Shown: one piece after another, positions 1-6,421 of the stretch
Position numbering within the stretch: position 1 is the stretch's first letter
Layout of the letters: every line of letters begins with the position of its first letter
DNA from: Saprospiraceae bacterium
GTDB taxonomy: Bacteria > Bacteroidota > Bacteroidia > Bacteroidales > JAIPBB01
Assembly: GCA_021739805.1 (NCBI GenBank)
Contig: JAIPBB010000273.1
Coordinates: forward strand, 1-7,502
DNA: 7,502 nt
Direction: 5' to 3'
Program-made: the position numbers and the translations under genes
The notes under the pieces: model-generated
Told to the model about the DNA's origin: nothing
What the model saw: only the letters and a program-made list of their open reading frames with translations
Database searches by the model: none

Positions 1-62
1 CACAAATGAATGTAAAAGAGGCTTATGATGCCTTCAAAAATAATTTATTAAAAAAGTTTTAA
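1..62 (+). CDS. 3' end of an unidentified protein (partial)
   Basis: The last 20 codons of an open frame run into the window from the left and stop at TAA (60-62). The visible tail reads QMNVKEAYDAFKNNLLKKF. It is Lys/Asn-rich, with no recognisable motif. It lies on the same strand as the next gene and ends 10 bp before it, the same kind of gap found between the following genes, so it is probably the preceding member of the operon. An internal ATG at 6-8 is in frame, so a tiny independent ORF cannot be excluded, but a truncated larger gene is more likely. No function can be given. Confidence 0.5.
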   Translation, partial: QMNVKEAYDAFKNNLLKKF

Positions 63-72
63 AATTTTAGTC

Positions 73-1437
73 ATGATAAAAACAGATGTATTAGTGGTTG
101 GAAGTAGTGCAGCCGGATTGGTCGCAGCTACCACAGGAAAGAGGGTATATCCCGAAAAGGATTTTACAGTAGTAACAATGATGCCAAAAACATTAATTCC
201 ATGTGGAATTCCTTATATTTTTGGTTCGGTTGGAAGTTCAGATAATAACTTATTGCCGGCACAGAAAATGTTTGATGCAAGCGGTATTAATACAATTTAC
301 GATGAGGTTGCTTCAATTAATCGTGAGAATAATATTGCTAAACTTAAGAATGGTGAAGAAATTTCTTATGAAAAACTTGTATTAGGAACAGGTTCACTTC
401 CGACAAGCCCAAAATGGTTAAAGGGAATTGATTTAGAAAATGTTTTTAATGTTCCGAAAGACAAAGTATATCTTGATAATATGCAAGTTAAACTTACTAA
501 TTGTAAGAAAATTGTAACTATTGGTGCAGGTTTTATCGGAGTTGAGATTTCTGATGAATTAAATAAATGGGATAAAGATGTTACTTTAGTTGAGAAGTTA
601 CCACATATTTTGGGATTAGCTTTTGATGAAGAAATTTCAGTTTGGGCTGAAGATATTTTGAGAGAAAGAGGAGTTAAAGTACTTACCGGAGTTAGTGTAA
701 AAGAAATAATTGGAGATAAAAAAGTAGAAGCTGTTATTCTTGAAAATGGTGATAAGATTTTAGCTGATGCTGTAGTTCTTTCACTTGGTTATAAACCAAA
801 TACAAAACTTGCTGAAAAATCCGGAATTCCAATTAGCGATAAAGGTTTTATTAAAGTTGATGAGTATATGCGAACTAATGACCCAAATATTTTTGCAGTT
901 GGAGATTGTGCTGAAAAAAGGGATTTTGTTACCAGGAAACCAAGTCCTGTAATGTTAGCATCAACAGCATGTGCTGAAGCAAGAATTGCAGGAATGAATC
1001 TTTATAAGTTGTCGGCAATTAAAACATTTAGTGGTACAATTTCTATTTTCTCAACTGCTATTGGAAACAATGGTTTTGGTGTTGCAGGTTTAACTGAAAA
1101 TGTAGCTAGAGCAGAAGGTTTTGATATAGTCACAGGAATATTTGAAGGTATTGACAGACACCCGGGTACACTTAAAGACACTCATAAACAATATGTTAAA
1201 TTAATTGTTGGAAAAGAATCAGGTGTAATTCTTGGCGGTGAAGTTTTTGGTGGTTTATCTATTGGTGAACTTACAAATACGATTGGAATTATTATAGAAA
1301 ACAGAATGTCGATTAATTCACTTTTGACTGCTCAAATTGGAACACATCCATTACTTACAGCATCGCCAGCAGGCTATCCTTTAATTAAAGCTGCCGAAGC
1401 CGCTTCATCAAAAATTATGTTTAATCATGTTTTATAG
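73..1437 (+). CDS. FAD/NAD(P)-dependent disulfide oxidoreductase, CoA-disulfide reductase / NADH oxidase-like
   Basis: This 454-residue cytoplasmic flavoprotein belongs to the class III pyridine-nucleotide disulfide oxidoreductases (CoA-disulfide reductase, NADH oxidase, NADH persulfide reductase). Visible in sequence: an N-terminal FAD Rossmann strand and glycine turn (VVGSSAAG, about residues 8-15); the single redox cysteine in PCGIPY (Cys44), at the family position; a second Rossmann motif GAGFIG (151-156) for NAD(P)H; the FAD-binding FAVGDCA segment (274-280); and a C-terminal dimerisation domain (about 320-454) ending in the THPLLTASP segment. The length is normal for the family. Only one Cys sits at the active site, so it does not use the CXXXXC pair of glutathione or lipoamide reductases. 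It starts 10 bp after the preceding stop and has an A/T-rich leader without Shine-Dalgarno. Substrate could be CoA disulfide, a persulfide/polysulfide or oxygen; the sequence does not decide this. No fused rhodanese domain is present. Confidence 0.9.
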   Translation: MIKTDVLVVGSSAAGLVAATTGKRVYPEKDFTVVTMMPKTLIPCGIPYIFGSVGSSDNNLLPAQKMFDASGINTIYDEVASINRENNIAKLKNGEEISYEKLVLGTGSLPTSPKWLKGIDLENVFNVPKDKVYLDNMQVKLTNCKKIVTIGAGFIGVEISDELNKWDKDVTLVEKLPHILGLAFDEEISVWAEDILRERGVKVLTGVSVKEIIGDKKVEAVILENGDKILADAVVLSLGYKPNTKLAEKSGIPISDKGFIKVDEYMRTNDPNIFAVGDCAEKRDFVTRKPSPVMLASTACAEARIAGMNLYKLSAIKTFSGTISIFSTAIGNNGFGVAGLTENVARAEGFDIVTGIFEGIDRHPGTLKDTHKQYVKLIVGKESGVILGGEVFGGLSIGELTNTIGIIIENRMSINSLLTAQIGTHPLLTASPAGYPLIKAAEAASSKIMFNHVL

Positions 1438-1470
1438 ATTTTAGCATTATAAAACTGAAATTTTGATATT

Positions 1471-2250
1471 ATGCAATTATCAGTTTTAACAGAAAACACT
1501 GCAAATGGTCGTTTTGTCGCAGAGCATGGATTAAGTTATTTAATACAGCAGGATGAAACGACTTTGCTTTTTGATTCAGGTTATTCTGATGTTTTTTTAA
1601 AAAATGCAAAAGCATTAAATATTGATTTAAGTGAGGTTGAAATAGTTGTTCTTAGCCATGGACATTGGGATCATGGAAATGGGTTGAAACATCTTAAAAA
1701 TAAAAAATTAATTTGTCATCCCTATGCCTTTATTAAACGCTACAGAAAATTAGATAATACTTTTGTTGGGTTGGATTGTGATTTTTTTAATTTACAAAAA
1801 AAGTTTAAAATTGTAAATACCACAAAACCTTATAAAATCTCTGAAAGCATATTTTTTTTAGGAGAAATACCTCGTATTAACTCATTTGAATCAAAAACTA
1901 CTTCTTTTGTTGACGCACATGGAACAGATGATTTTATTCCTGATGACTCAGCTCTTGCAGTAATTTCAAATGATGAGTTAATTGTTGTATCCGGTTGTGA
2001 TCATTCTGGGATTTGTAATATAGTTGAATATGCAAAAAAAATAAGTGGAATTAACAAAATTAGAGCTGTGATGGGTGGATTTCATCTTAGTGAGAATAAT
2101 TCACAAACTCAGAAAACTATTGACTATTTTAAAACACAAAATATAGAAAGTATTATGCCATCGCATTGCACAGGACTGCCTGTTTTGGCAAGGTTTCATA
2201 ACGAATTCGAAACAATGCAATTGAAATCGGGAATGATTCTCAAATTTTAA
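1471..2250 (+). CDS. MBL-fold metallo-hydrolase, COG1237 type
   Basis: A 259-residue metallo-beta-lactamase-fold protein, soluble, with no signal peptide. The metal-binding signature SHGHWDHGNG is complete (His63, His65, Asp67, His68), preceded by the LLFDSG strand-turn (Asp35) seen in MBL proteins. Later likely ligands are His178 in SGCDHSGICNI, His205 in GGFHL, and His232 in a PSHCTG motif near the C-terminus. The GC-x-H-x-GI-x-N and PSHCTG motifs place it in the COG1237 group. Some members are annotated as dihydropterin-ribofuranosylaminobenzene phosphate synthase by similarity to a methanopterin enzyme; a Bacteroidota-type genome is not expected to make methanopterin, so I do not transfer that name. 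It sits 33 bp after the flavoprotein gene and 28 bp before the permease gene. Likely a phosphodiesterase/hydrolase-like enzyme; substrate unknown. Confidence 0.88.
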   Translation: MQLSVLTENTANGRFVAEHGLSYLIQQDETTLLFDSGYSDVFLKNAKALNIDLSEVEIVVLSHGHWDHGNGLKHLKNKKLICHPYAFIKRYRKLDNTFVGLDCDFFNLQKKFKIVNTTKPYKISESIFFLGEIPRINSFESKTTSFVDAHGTDDFIPDDSALAVISNDELIVVSGCDHSGICNIVEYAKKISGINKIRAVMGGFHLSENNSQTQKTIDYFKTQNIESIMPSHCTGLPVLARFHNEFETMQLKSGMILKF

Positions 2251-2278
2251 ATAATTAATATTTTAAAAGCTGTGAAAA

Positions 2279-3310
2279 ATGATAAATGATGTTTTTCATG
2301 TTTTTAAGCAAGCCATAATGATAAGTGGTTTTGTTTTTGTCATGATGTTGGTCATTGAGTATATTAATGTTCAGACCAATGGAATTTGGCAGAAAAATAT
2401 CTCGGCAAATAAATGGAAACAGTATGTATTTGCTGCTTTTTTAGGTGTTATTCCCGGATGCCTTGGTGCATTTACGGCTGTAGCTTTATTTTCTCATCGT
2501 TTAATTTCATTTGGTGCAATAGTAACAGCAATGATTGCCACCAGTGGCGACGAAGCTTTTGTAATGTTTGCGATGTTCCCTCAAAAAGCTCTTTTATTAA
2601 CTTTAATACTTTTCATAATTGGTGTTTTTGCAGGCTATATCACTGATAAAATTCCTTTTTCCAAAAAGCTATTAGATAAATTTTCAGAAAATGAATTTCC
2701 ACTACATACCGAAGAACAATGTATATGTTTTCAGAGAGATAAACTTTTACAATATTTGTTTAAGCCATCAATATTTCGTCTAATAATAACGATAATTGTT
2801 TTATTCCTGTTGATTGCTGTTTCGACTGGTATAATTGCCGGTGATTCAGAAATTTGGATGAAAATTACGATTTTAATTCTTATTAGTTTTTCTCTATTTG
2901 TTGTAATTACGGTGCCGGAACATTTTCTAAAAGAACATCTATGGGATCACATTGTAAAGAAGCATTTACTAAGAATTTTTTTATGGACATTTGGAACTTT
3001 ATTAGCCTTCCATTTTTTAATAGATTTCATTGATATACAATCATGGATAACTGATAATTTATTAATTGTCCTTCTAATTGCTGTACTGGTTGGTATAATT
3101 CCGGAATCAGGACCACATTTAATATTCGTTACACTATTTGTACAAGGTGCAATTCCATTCAGCATACTAATTGCAAGTTCTATTGCTCAAGATGGACATG
3201 GAATGCTACCTTTGCTTGCAGAATCTAAACGTGGCTTTTTAGCAGTGAAATTTGTCAATATAATATTTGCTTTAGTGGCAGGCATAATTGGTTATTTATT
3301 AAATTTTTAA
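2279..3310 (+). CDS. ArsP_2-family permease, putative manganese/heavy-metal exporter
   Basis: A 343-residue integral membrane protein with about ten hydrophobic segments (roughly residues 10-30, 47-70, 78-100, 103-122, 165-187, 195-212, 230-250, 260-275, 285-303, 322-340). Two halves carry related motifs: GVIPGCLGAF (56-65) followed by ATSGDEAFVM (87-96), and GIIPESGPHLIF (272-283) followed by IAQDGHGMLPLLAES (302-316). This duplicated G-I-I-P...D-x-x pattern is what I recognise from the ArsP_2 (PF11449) family, annotated as putative manganese transporter or arsenic efflux-like. The central hydrophilic loop (about 123-163) has His143, Cys148 and Cys150, and His-rich residues occur around 215-229; these may contact metal (inference). 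The next gene starts only 2 bp after its stop, so co-expression with the VOC gene is very likely. Substrate is unproven. Confidence 0.82.
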   Translation: MINDVFHVFKQAIMISGFVFVMMLVIEYINVQTNGIWQKNISANKWKQYVFAAFLGVIPGCLGAFTAVALFSHRLISFGAIVTAMIATSGDEAFVMFAMFPQKALLLTLILFIIGVFAGYITDKIPFSKKLLDKFSENEFPLHTEEQCICFQRDKLLQYLFKPSIFRLIITIIVLFLLIAVSTGIIAGDSEIWMKITILILISFSLFVVITVPEHFLKEHLWDHIVKKHLLRIFLWTFGTLLAFHFLIDFIDIQSWITDNLLIVLLIAVLVGIIPESGPHLIFVTLFVQGAIPFSILIASSIAQDGHGMLPLLAESKRGFLAVKFVNIIFALVAGIIGYLLNF

Positions 3311-3312
3311 AA

Positions 3313-3681
3313 ATGAAACTTGAACATATAGCTTTATCAATTTCAGAAGTTAAGGAAATTAAAAATTTCTATGTCGATATTCTTGGAATGAAAGAACAAA
3401 AGAATTTTATTTTGAAAGCTGAGTTAGGACAAAAAATATTTAATATAAATAAAGATACTTCAGTTTTCTTTTTGCAAAAAGATGATTTGTTTTTTGAAGT
3501 ATTTTTAAACGAAGAAAAGCCTTCAACCGGATTTAATCATATTTGCTTTTCAGTAAAAGACAGGGAAGGTCTTATTGAAAAATCAGAAACACAAAATTAT
3601 GAATGTATAAGAATTGAAAGAGATTTTTCAGATTTGATATTTATTAAAGATAAAAGCGGGAATATTTTCGAGATTAAATAA
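3313..3681 (+). CDS. VOC (glyoxalase/bleomycin-resistance fold) family protein
   Basis: A 122-residue single-domain vicinal-oxygen-chelate protein. The start (MKLEHIALSISEVKEIKNFYVDILGM) is the classic first beta-alpha-beta module, and HICFSVKD begins the second. The four expected metal ligands are all present: His5, Glu62, His76 and Glu120 near the C-terminus. This suggests a functional metal site, as in glyoxalase I or methylmalonyl-CoA epimerase, and argues against a metal-free resistance-type binder. The protein is somewhat shorter than glyoxalase I enzymes and usual for small VOC members. Its start lies 2 bp after the permease stop and it ends 11 bp before the DUF89 gene. Reaction unknown; possibilities include a lyase, an isomerase or a metal-dependent ring-opening enzyme. 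Confidence 0.85.
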   Translation: MKLEHIALSISEVKEIKNFYVDILGMKEQKNFILKAELGQKIFNINKDTSVFFLQKDDLFFEVFLNEEKPSTGFNHICFSVKDREGLIEKSETQNYECIRIERDFSDLIFIKDKSGNIFEIK

Positions 3682-3692
3682 ATTTAAAATAT

Positions 3693-4538
3693 ATGAAAAC
3701 TTATCTGGATTGTATTCCATGTTTTATTTTACAGACTCTTCGAACAGCAAGGCTTACAACAAAGGATGAAGAGAAAATTAAAGAATTGTTGGATAGTGTC
3801 GGTTCTTTAATAAAGGATTTTTCTTTAGAGAACACTCCACCACATATGGGTGATAAAATTTATAAAGAAATTCGAATAATTACGGGAGTTAACGATCCAT
3901 ATAAAAAAACCAAAGAATCAAATATTCAGGAAGCACTTTCTTTATATCCTGAATTAAAGGAAATTGTTAGGAAATCAGAAAATCCATTACTAACAGCTAT
4001 TCGTTTAGCAATTGCAGGAAATGTTATCGACTTTGGAATACAAAAGGAATTTAATATTGTAAATGATGTTAAGAAAATATTAAAGCAGGATTTTGCAATC
4101 GTTGATTTTGATGCATTTGTAAAAAATCTCGCTGAAGCTAAGTCAATATTGTATTTGGGTGATAATGCCGGAGAATCTGTGTTTGATAAAATTCTGATTG
4201 AAGAACTTGGAAAGCCTGTGACTTATGTTGTCAGAGAGATTCCTGTGATAAATGATGTTACAATGCAAGATGCAATAGATTCAGGGCTTAATGAAGTTGC
4301 AGAGATTATTTCATCAGGTTCAACAGCTCCTGCGGTAATTCCTGAGCTTTGTAATGATGATTTTATGTATAGATTTAATAATGCAGATATGATTATAAGT
4401 AAAGGTCAGGGGAATTATGAAGGGCTTTCAAATGTTAATCGTTCAATGTTTTTTCTGCTAAAAGCAAAATGTCATATAATTGCAAAGGATTTGAATGTTA
4501 AAGAAAATGATATAATTTTGAAGGGTATTAATCTTTAA
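3693..4538 (+). CDS. DUF89 / ARMT1-like metal-dependent phosphatase
   Basis: A 281-residue soluble protein of the DUF89 (PF01937) family, close to the usual length of the compact prokaryotic branch. Visible landmarks: an N-terminal CxxC (Cys7, Cys10) in DCIPCF, a feature of that branch; an alpha-helical N-terminal region; GNVIDFG (109-115); the metal-site motif GDNAGE (156-161, with Asp157 and Asn158); NDVTMQDA (187-194); and SKGQGNYEG (236-244) near the C-terminus. Family members have been characterised as Mn/Co/Ni-type metal-dependent phosphatases proposed to remove damaged or surplus phosphometabolites. Here it follows a putative metal exporter and precedes a Cys-rich CGGC protein, both with gaps of about 11 bp, which fits a metal-linked or metabolite-repair role (inference). 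The true phosphate ester is unknown. Confidence 0.88.
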   Translation: MKTYLDCIPCFILQTLRTARLTTKDEEKIKELLDSVGSLIKDFSLENTPPHMGDKIYKEIRIITGVNDPYKKTKESNIQEALSLYPELKEIVRKSENPLLTAIRLAIAGNVIDFGIQKEFNIVNDVKKILKQDFAIVDFDAFVKNLAEAKSILYLGDNAGESVFDKILIEELGKPVTYVVREIPVINDVTMQDAIDSGLNEVAEIISSGSTAPAVIPELCNDDFMYRFNNADMIISKGQGNYEGLSNVNRSMFFLLKAKCHIIAKDLNVKENDIILKGINL

Positions 4539-4549
4539 AACAAAAATAA

Positions 4550-4993
4550 ATGAAAATAAAAATCGGAATTCTTATTTGTGATCGTTACCATACATGTGCC
4601 GGAGGAAAATGCTTCAGGTCAATGAAAAACAGGGAAGGTGCTTTTGATATTTATGCTAAGGACGATGAACTTGAAATAGTTGGCTACACAAGTTGCGGTG
4701 GATGTCCGGGTGGAAATGTTGAATATTCTCCTGAAGAAATGGTGAAAAATGGTGTGGATGTAATTCATTTGGCAACAGGACTTGTTGTTGGTTATCCTCC
4801 ATGTAATAATATAAGTCATTTTAAAAAGTATATCGAAGAAAGATATAAAGTTAAAGTTGTTGTTGGGACACATCCAATACCGCAAAAATATTATGATGTT
4901 CACACAAAACTAGGAACTTGGGACTCTGCAAAATGGAAAGAATTTATTGCTCCAACATTGGCTGATGAAAAAATTCGCTTGGCTTATAATTAA
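4550..4993 (+). CDS. CGGC-domain protein, cysteine-rich putative metal-binding
   Basis: A 147-residue small soluble protein with a CGGC domain (PF08821). The signature TSCGGCPGGNVEY is at residues 47-59 (Cys49, Cys52). Other cysteines are Cys10, Cys16 and Cys21 in the N-terminal ICDRYHTCAGGKCF stretch and Cys85 in GYPPCNN. His108 lies in a GTHP motif common near the end of this domain. The arrangement suggests binding of a metal ion or an iron-sulfur cluster; the family itself has no established biochemical function that I know of. It is the last gene of the tightly spaced operon: its stop is followed by a 424-bp gap with repeats. It starts 11 bp after the DUF89 stop behind an A-rich leader. 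Confidence 0.88.
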   Translation: MKIKIGILICDRYHTCAGGKCFRSMKNREGAFDIYAKDDELEIVGYTSCGGCPGGNVEYSPEEMVKNGVDVIHLATGLVVGYPPCNNISHFKKYIEERYKVKVVVGTHPIPQKYYDVHTKLGTWDSAKWKEFIAPTLADEKIRLAYN

Positions 4994-5128
4994 AAGAAAT
5001 TAACCAGTGCCTAGAGTTTGGAGTACTTAATTGCCTAAAGTTATTGATTAGAAAGAGATTAATAATAATTAATTGTATAAATCAAAGTTGAAAATTTTAA
5101 AAATAAAGTTCTTTTTTAACATTTTATA

Positions 5129-5182
5129 CCGATGTGAATTAATTAACAGTCCAAATCTAATATTAAATATTGTTTCACACGG
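5129..5182. other. Imperfect hairpin 1
   Basis: CCG plus TGTGAA (5129-5138, with one bulged A at 5132) can pair with TTCACA plus CGG (5174-5182), giving nine pairs around an A/T-rich loop. It stands six bases before a second hairpin. The long loop makes independent stability doubtful. Confidence 0.35.
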
Positions 5183-5187
5183 CATTA

Positions 5188-5239
5188 ACCATTGTAAAAT
5201 TCAAAATGTCCTTTGGACTATTTTGAATTAACAATTGGT
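5188..5239. other. Long imperfect hairpin 2
   Basis: Arms AATTCAAAATGTCC (5198-5211) and GGACTATTTTGAATT (5215-5229) pair across a TTT loop with one bulged T (5219). The stem continues outward with ACCATTGT against ACAATTGGT with another bulge, for more than 20 pairs in all. No T-tract follows on either side, so it is not a typical intrinsic terminator. It may be the core of the surrounding repeat element or a structured transcript. Confidence 0.6.
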
Positions 5240-5320
5240 ATTAACTATAGAATTAAAGCATTAATGTGTATAAATAATAGTTGCAAAAGTTAACTTTAAA
5301 TGTGAAGTCCAGAGAACTCT

Positions 5321-5354
5321 AAGTACTTTAGGCACTTTAAGTACTTTAGGCACT
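5321..5354. repeat. 18-bp direct tandem repeat, about 1.9 copies
   Basis: The unit AAGTACTTTAGGCACTTT occurs at 5321-5338 and again, identical for 16 bases, at 5339-5354. It forms the right-hand end of the inverted module described for 5006-5354. Its reverse complement gives the AGTGCCTAAAGTACTT motif also found, in altered forms, near 5006 and 6376. Confidence 0.85.
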
Positions 5355-5417
5355 AGTAAACAATAAAATTAATACAATTAGTAGTTACACTTAATATTTT
5401 AATTTAAAACTACATTT

Positions 5418-6353
5418 ATGTATAAATATTTATTCGGTCCCGTACCATCAAGACGTTTGGGAATGTCACTTGGAGTTGATTTAATTCCACATAAAATTTG
5501 CACTTTGAATTGCGTTTATTGTGAATGTGGAAAAACTACAAAATTAACTACGGAGCGAAAAGAATATATTCCGGTTGAAGATGTGATAAATGAACTTAAG
5601 GATTATTTTGAAAATAATCCAAAACCCGATTATTTTACATTTTCAGGCGCAGGAGAACCAACATTGAATTCAGGTTTTGGCAGAGTACTAGAGTTCATAA
5701 AGGAAAATTCCCCGTCTGTTCCAATTGCAGTTTTAACTAACGGAAGTTTATTAAGCGACAAACAAGTAAGAAAAGAATTATTGAATGCAGATGTTGTCTT
5801 GCCTTCACTTGATGCAGCAATTGACGAGACTTTCAGGAAAATTGACAGGCCTTCAAAGCAGTTAAATATTAATGATTATATAAAAGGACTGGTTGAATTT
5901 AGAAAAGAATTCAAAGGTAAAATTTGGCTGGAAGTTTTTATACTTCCCGGATATAATGATGATAAGAAAAATTTAGATGCCCTTAAAAAAGCAATTTTAG
6001 AAATAAATCCTGATAGCGTTCAGCTTAATACCCTTGACAGACCGGGAACTATTGACAAAATAGTTGCTGCACCTTATAACAGCTTAGTTGAAATAAAAAA
6101 TTATTGGAATCTTGATAATGTTGAAATTATTGCTTCTGCTCCCAAGCGTAAAGAAGTCAAATCTTATCGTGATGATATGGAAAATGCAATCTTAGAAACA
6201 ATAAAAAGAAGACCTTGCACATTAGAAGATTTAGCTGAAATTCTTGGCACGCATATTAACGAAGTTAACAAGTATTTGGGTGTTTTAGAAGCTGATAATC
6301 ATATTGAAATAACAAAAATGGAGAGAGGAATATTTTATCAATTAAAGAATTAA
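5418..6353 (+). CDS. Radical SAM protein with C-terminal winged-helix-like domain (COG0731-like)
   Basis: A 311-residue radical S-adenosylmethionine enzyme. The N-terminus GPVPSRRLGMSLGVDLIP (7-24) leads into the cluster motif CTLNCVYC (Cys28, Cys32, Cys35; CX3CX2C), which binds the SAM-cleaving [4Fe-4S] cluster; an extra Cys37 follows immediately. FSGAGEPTL (75-83) is the SAM-contacting GGE-like motif, and VLTNGSLL (105-112) and LEVFILPGYND (171-181) are later barrel strands. Residues from about 252 to 311 (ILETIKRRPCTLEDLAEILG...) look like a winged helix-turn-helix, with LEDLAEILGTHINEVNKYL as the helix-turn-helix core. The SRRLG-type start is shared with a widespread group of uncharacterised Fe-S oxidoreductases related to COG0731. 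It is separated from the upstream operon by the repeat-bearing gap, so it may have its own promoter. Substrate unknown; no extra cluster-binding SPASM domain is present. Confidence 0.92.
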   Translation: MYKYLFGPVPSRRLGMSLGVDLIPHKICTLNCVYCECGKTTKLTTERKEYIPVEDVINELKDYFENNPKPDYFTFSGAGEPTLNSGFGRVLEFIKENSPSVPIAVLTNGSLLSDKQVRKELLNADVVLPSLDAAIDETFRKIDRPSKQLNINDYIKGLVEFRKEFKGKIWLEVFILPGYNDDKKNLDALKKAILEINPDSVQLNTLDRPGTIDKIVAAPYNSLVEIKNYWNLDNVEIIASAPKRKEVKSYRDDMENAILETIKRRPCTLEDLAEILGTHINEVNKYLGVLEADNHIEITKMERGIFYQLKN

Positions 6354-6375
6354 GTTCAGTTTTGTGGTGCTAATT

Positions 6376-6413
6376 AGTGCCTGATCCCGATGGCTATCGG
6401 GATGGAGTACTTA
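6376..6413. repeat. AGTGCCT...GGAGTACTTA repeat module with a perfect 8-bp hairpin inside
   Basis: AGTGCCT (6376-6382) and GGAGTACTTA (6404-6413) flank an inverted repeat ATCCCGAT / ATCGGGAT (6384-6391, 6396-6403) with loop GGCT. The same two outer motifs flank a different 7-base core at 5006-5029. The hairpin lies between the convergent radical SAM and DUF2148 genes. It could act as a bidirectional transcript end, but no T-tract follows in either direction, so an intrinsic terminator is not supported. Confidence 0.75.
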
Positions 6414-6421
6414 TATGAAAA

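Larger units (their letters stand above)
5006..5354. repeat. Candidate MITE-like element bounded by inverted AGTGCCT/AGTACTTA modules
   Basis: The left end reads AGTGCCTA, then GAGTACTTAA, then TTGCCTAAAGT (5006-5041). The right end, read as reverse complement from 5354, gives AGTGCCTA, AGTACTTAA, GTGCCTAAAGT in the same order. The interval between contains two imperfect hairpins. This is the shape of a short non-autonomous palindromic element. No convincing target-site duplication was seen, and the ends could instead be two independent copies of a dispersed repeat in opposite orientation. Confidence 0.45.
4994..5417. other. Non-coding gap with repeat modules, no gene seen
   Basis: A 424-bp, strongly A/T-rich interval between the CGGC gene and the radical SAM gene. 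The ATG codons I followed on the plus strand close within a few codons, so no protein is supported. It holds inverted repeat modules at 5006-5041 and 5321-5354, two imperfect hairpins between them, and a short inverted repeat GTAGTT / AACTAC (5381-5386, 5408-5413) just before the radical SAM start. The last could be a leader structure or operator but is short enough to be chance. No clear terminator with a T-tract and no confident Bacteroidota promoter (TTTG / TAnnTTTG) was found, though the radical SAM gene must be transcribed from here or by read-through. Confidence 0.6.

Noticed and set aside
94..120. Degenerate FAD Rossmann motif (GSSAAG instead of GxGxxG) as a sign of lost FAD binding
   Set aside because: In CoA-disulfide reductase-like proteins the middle glycine is commonly replaced, and the other FAD motif (FAVGDCA) is intact.
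1471..2250. Naming the MBL gene as a methanopterin biosynthesis enzyme
   Set aside because: The similarity is at the COG1237 family level only, and nothing else in the window suggests methanopterin synthesis.
2947..3165. Minus-strand ORF of 72 codons inside the permease gene
   Set aside because: It lies wholly within the well-supported permease reading frame, including the GIIPESGPH motif, and shows no motif of its own.
4619..4903. Minus-strand ORF of 94 codons inside the CGGC gene
   Set aside because: Antisense to the conserved CGGC domain; its Ile/Phe/Asn-rich composition is what antisense of AT-rich coding DNA gives.
5381..5413. GTAGTT / AACTAC inverted repeat as an operator for the radical SAM gene
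   Set aside because: Six-base arms in very AT-rich sequence are expected by chance; it is mentioned only under the gap description.
6384..6403. Intrinsic terminator for the convergent genes
   Set aside because: The 8-bp stem is perfect, but no T-tract follows on either strand, and the same flanks occur elsewhere without the hairpin. It is reported as a repeat module instead.
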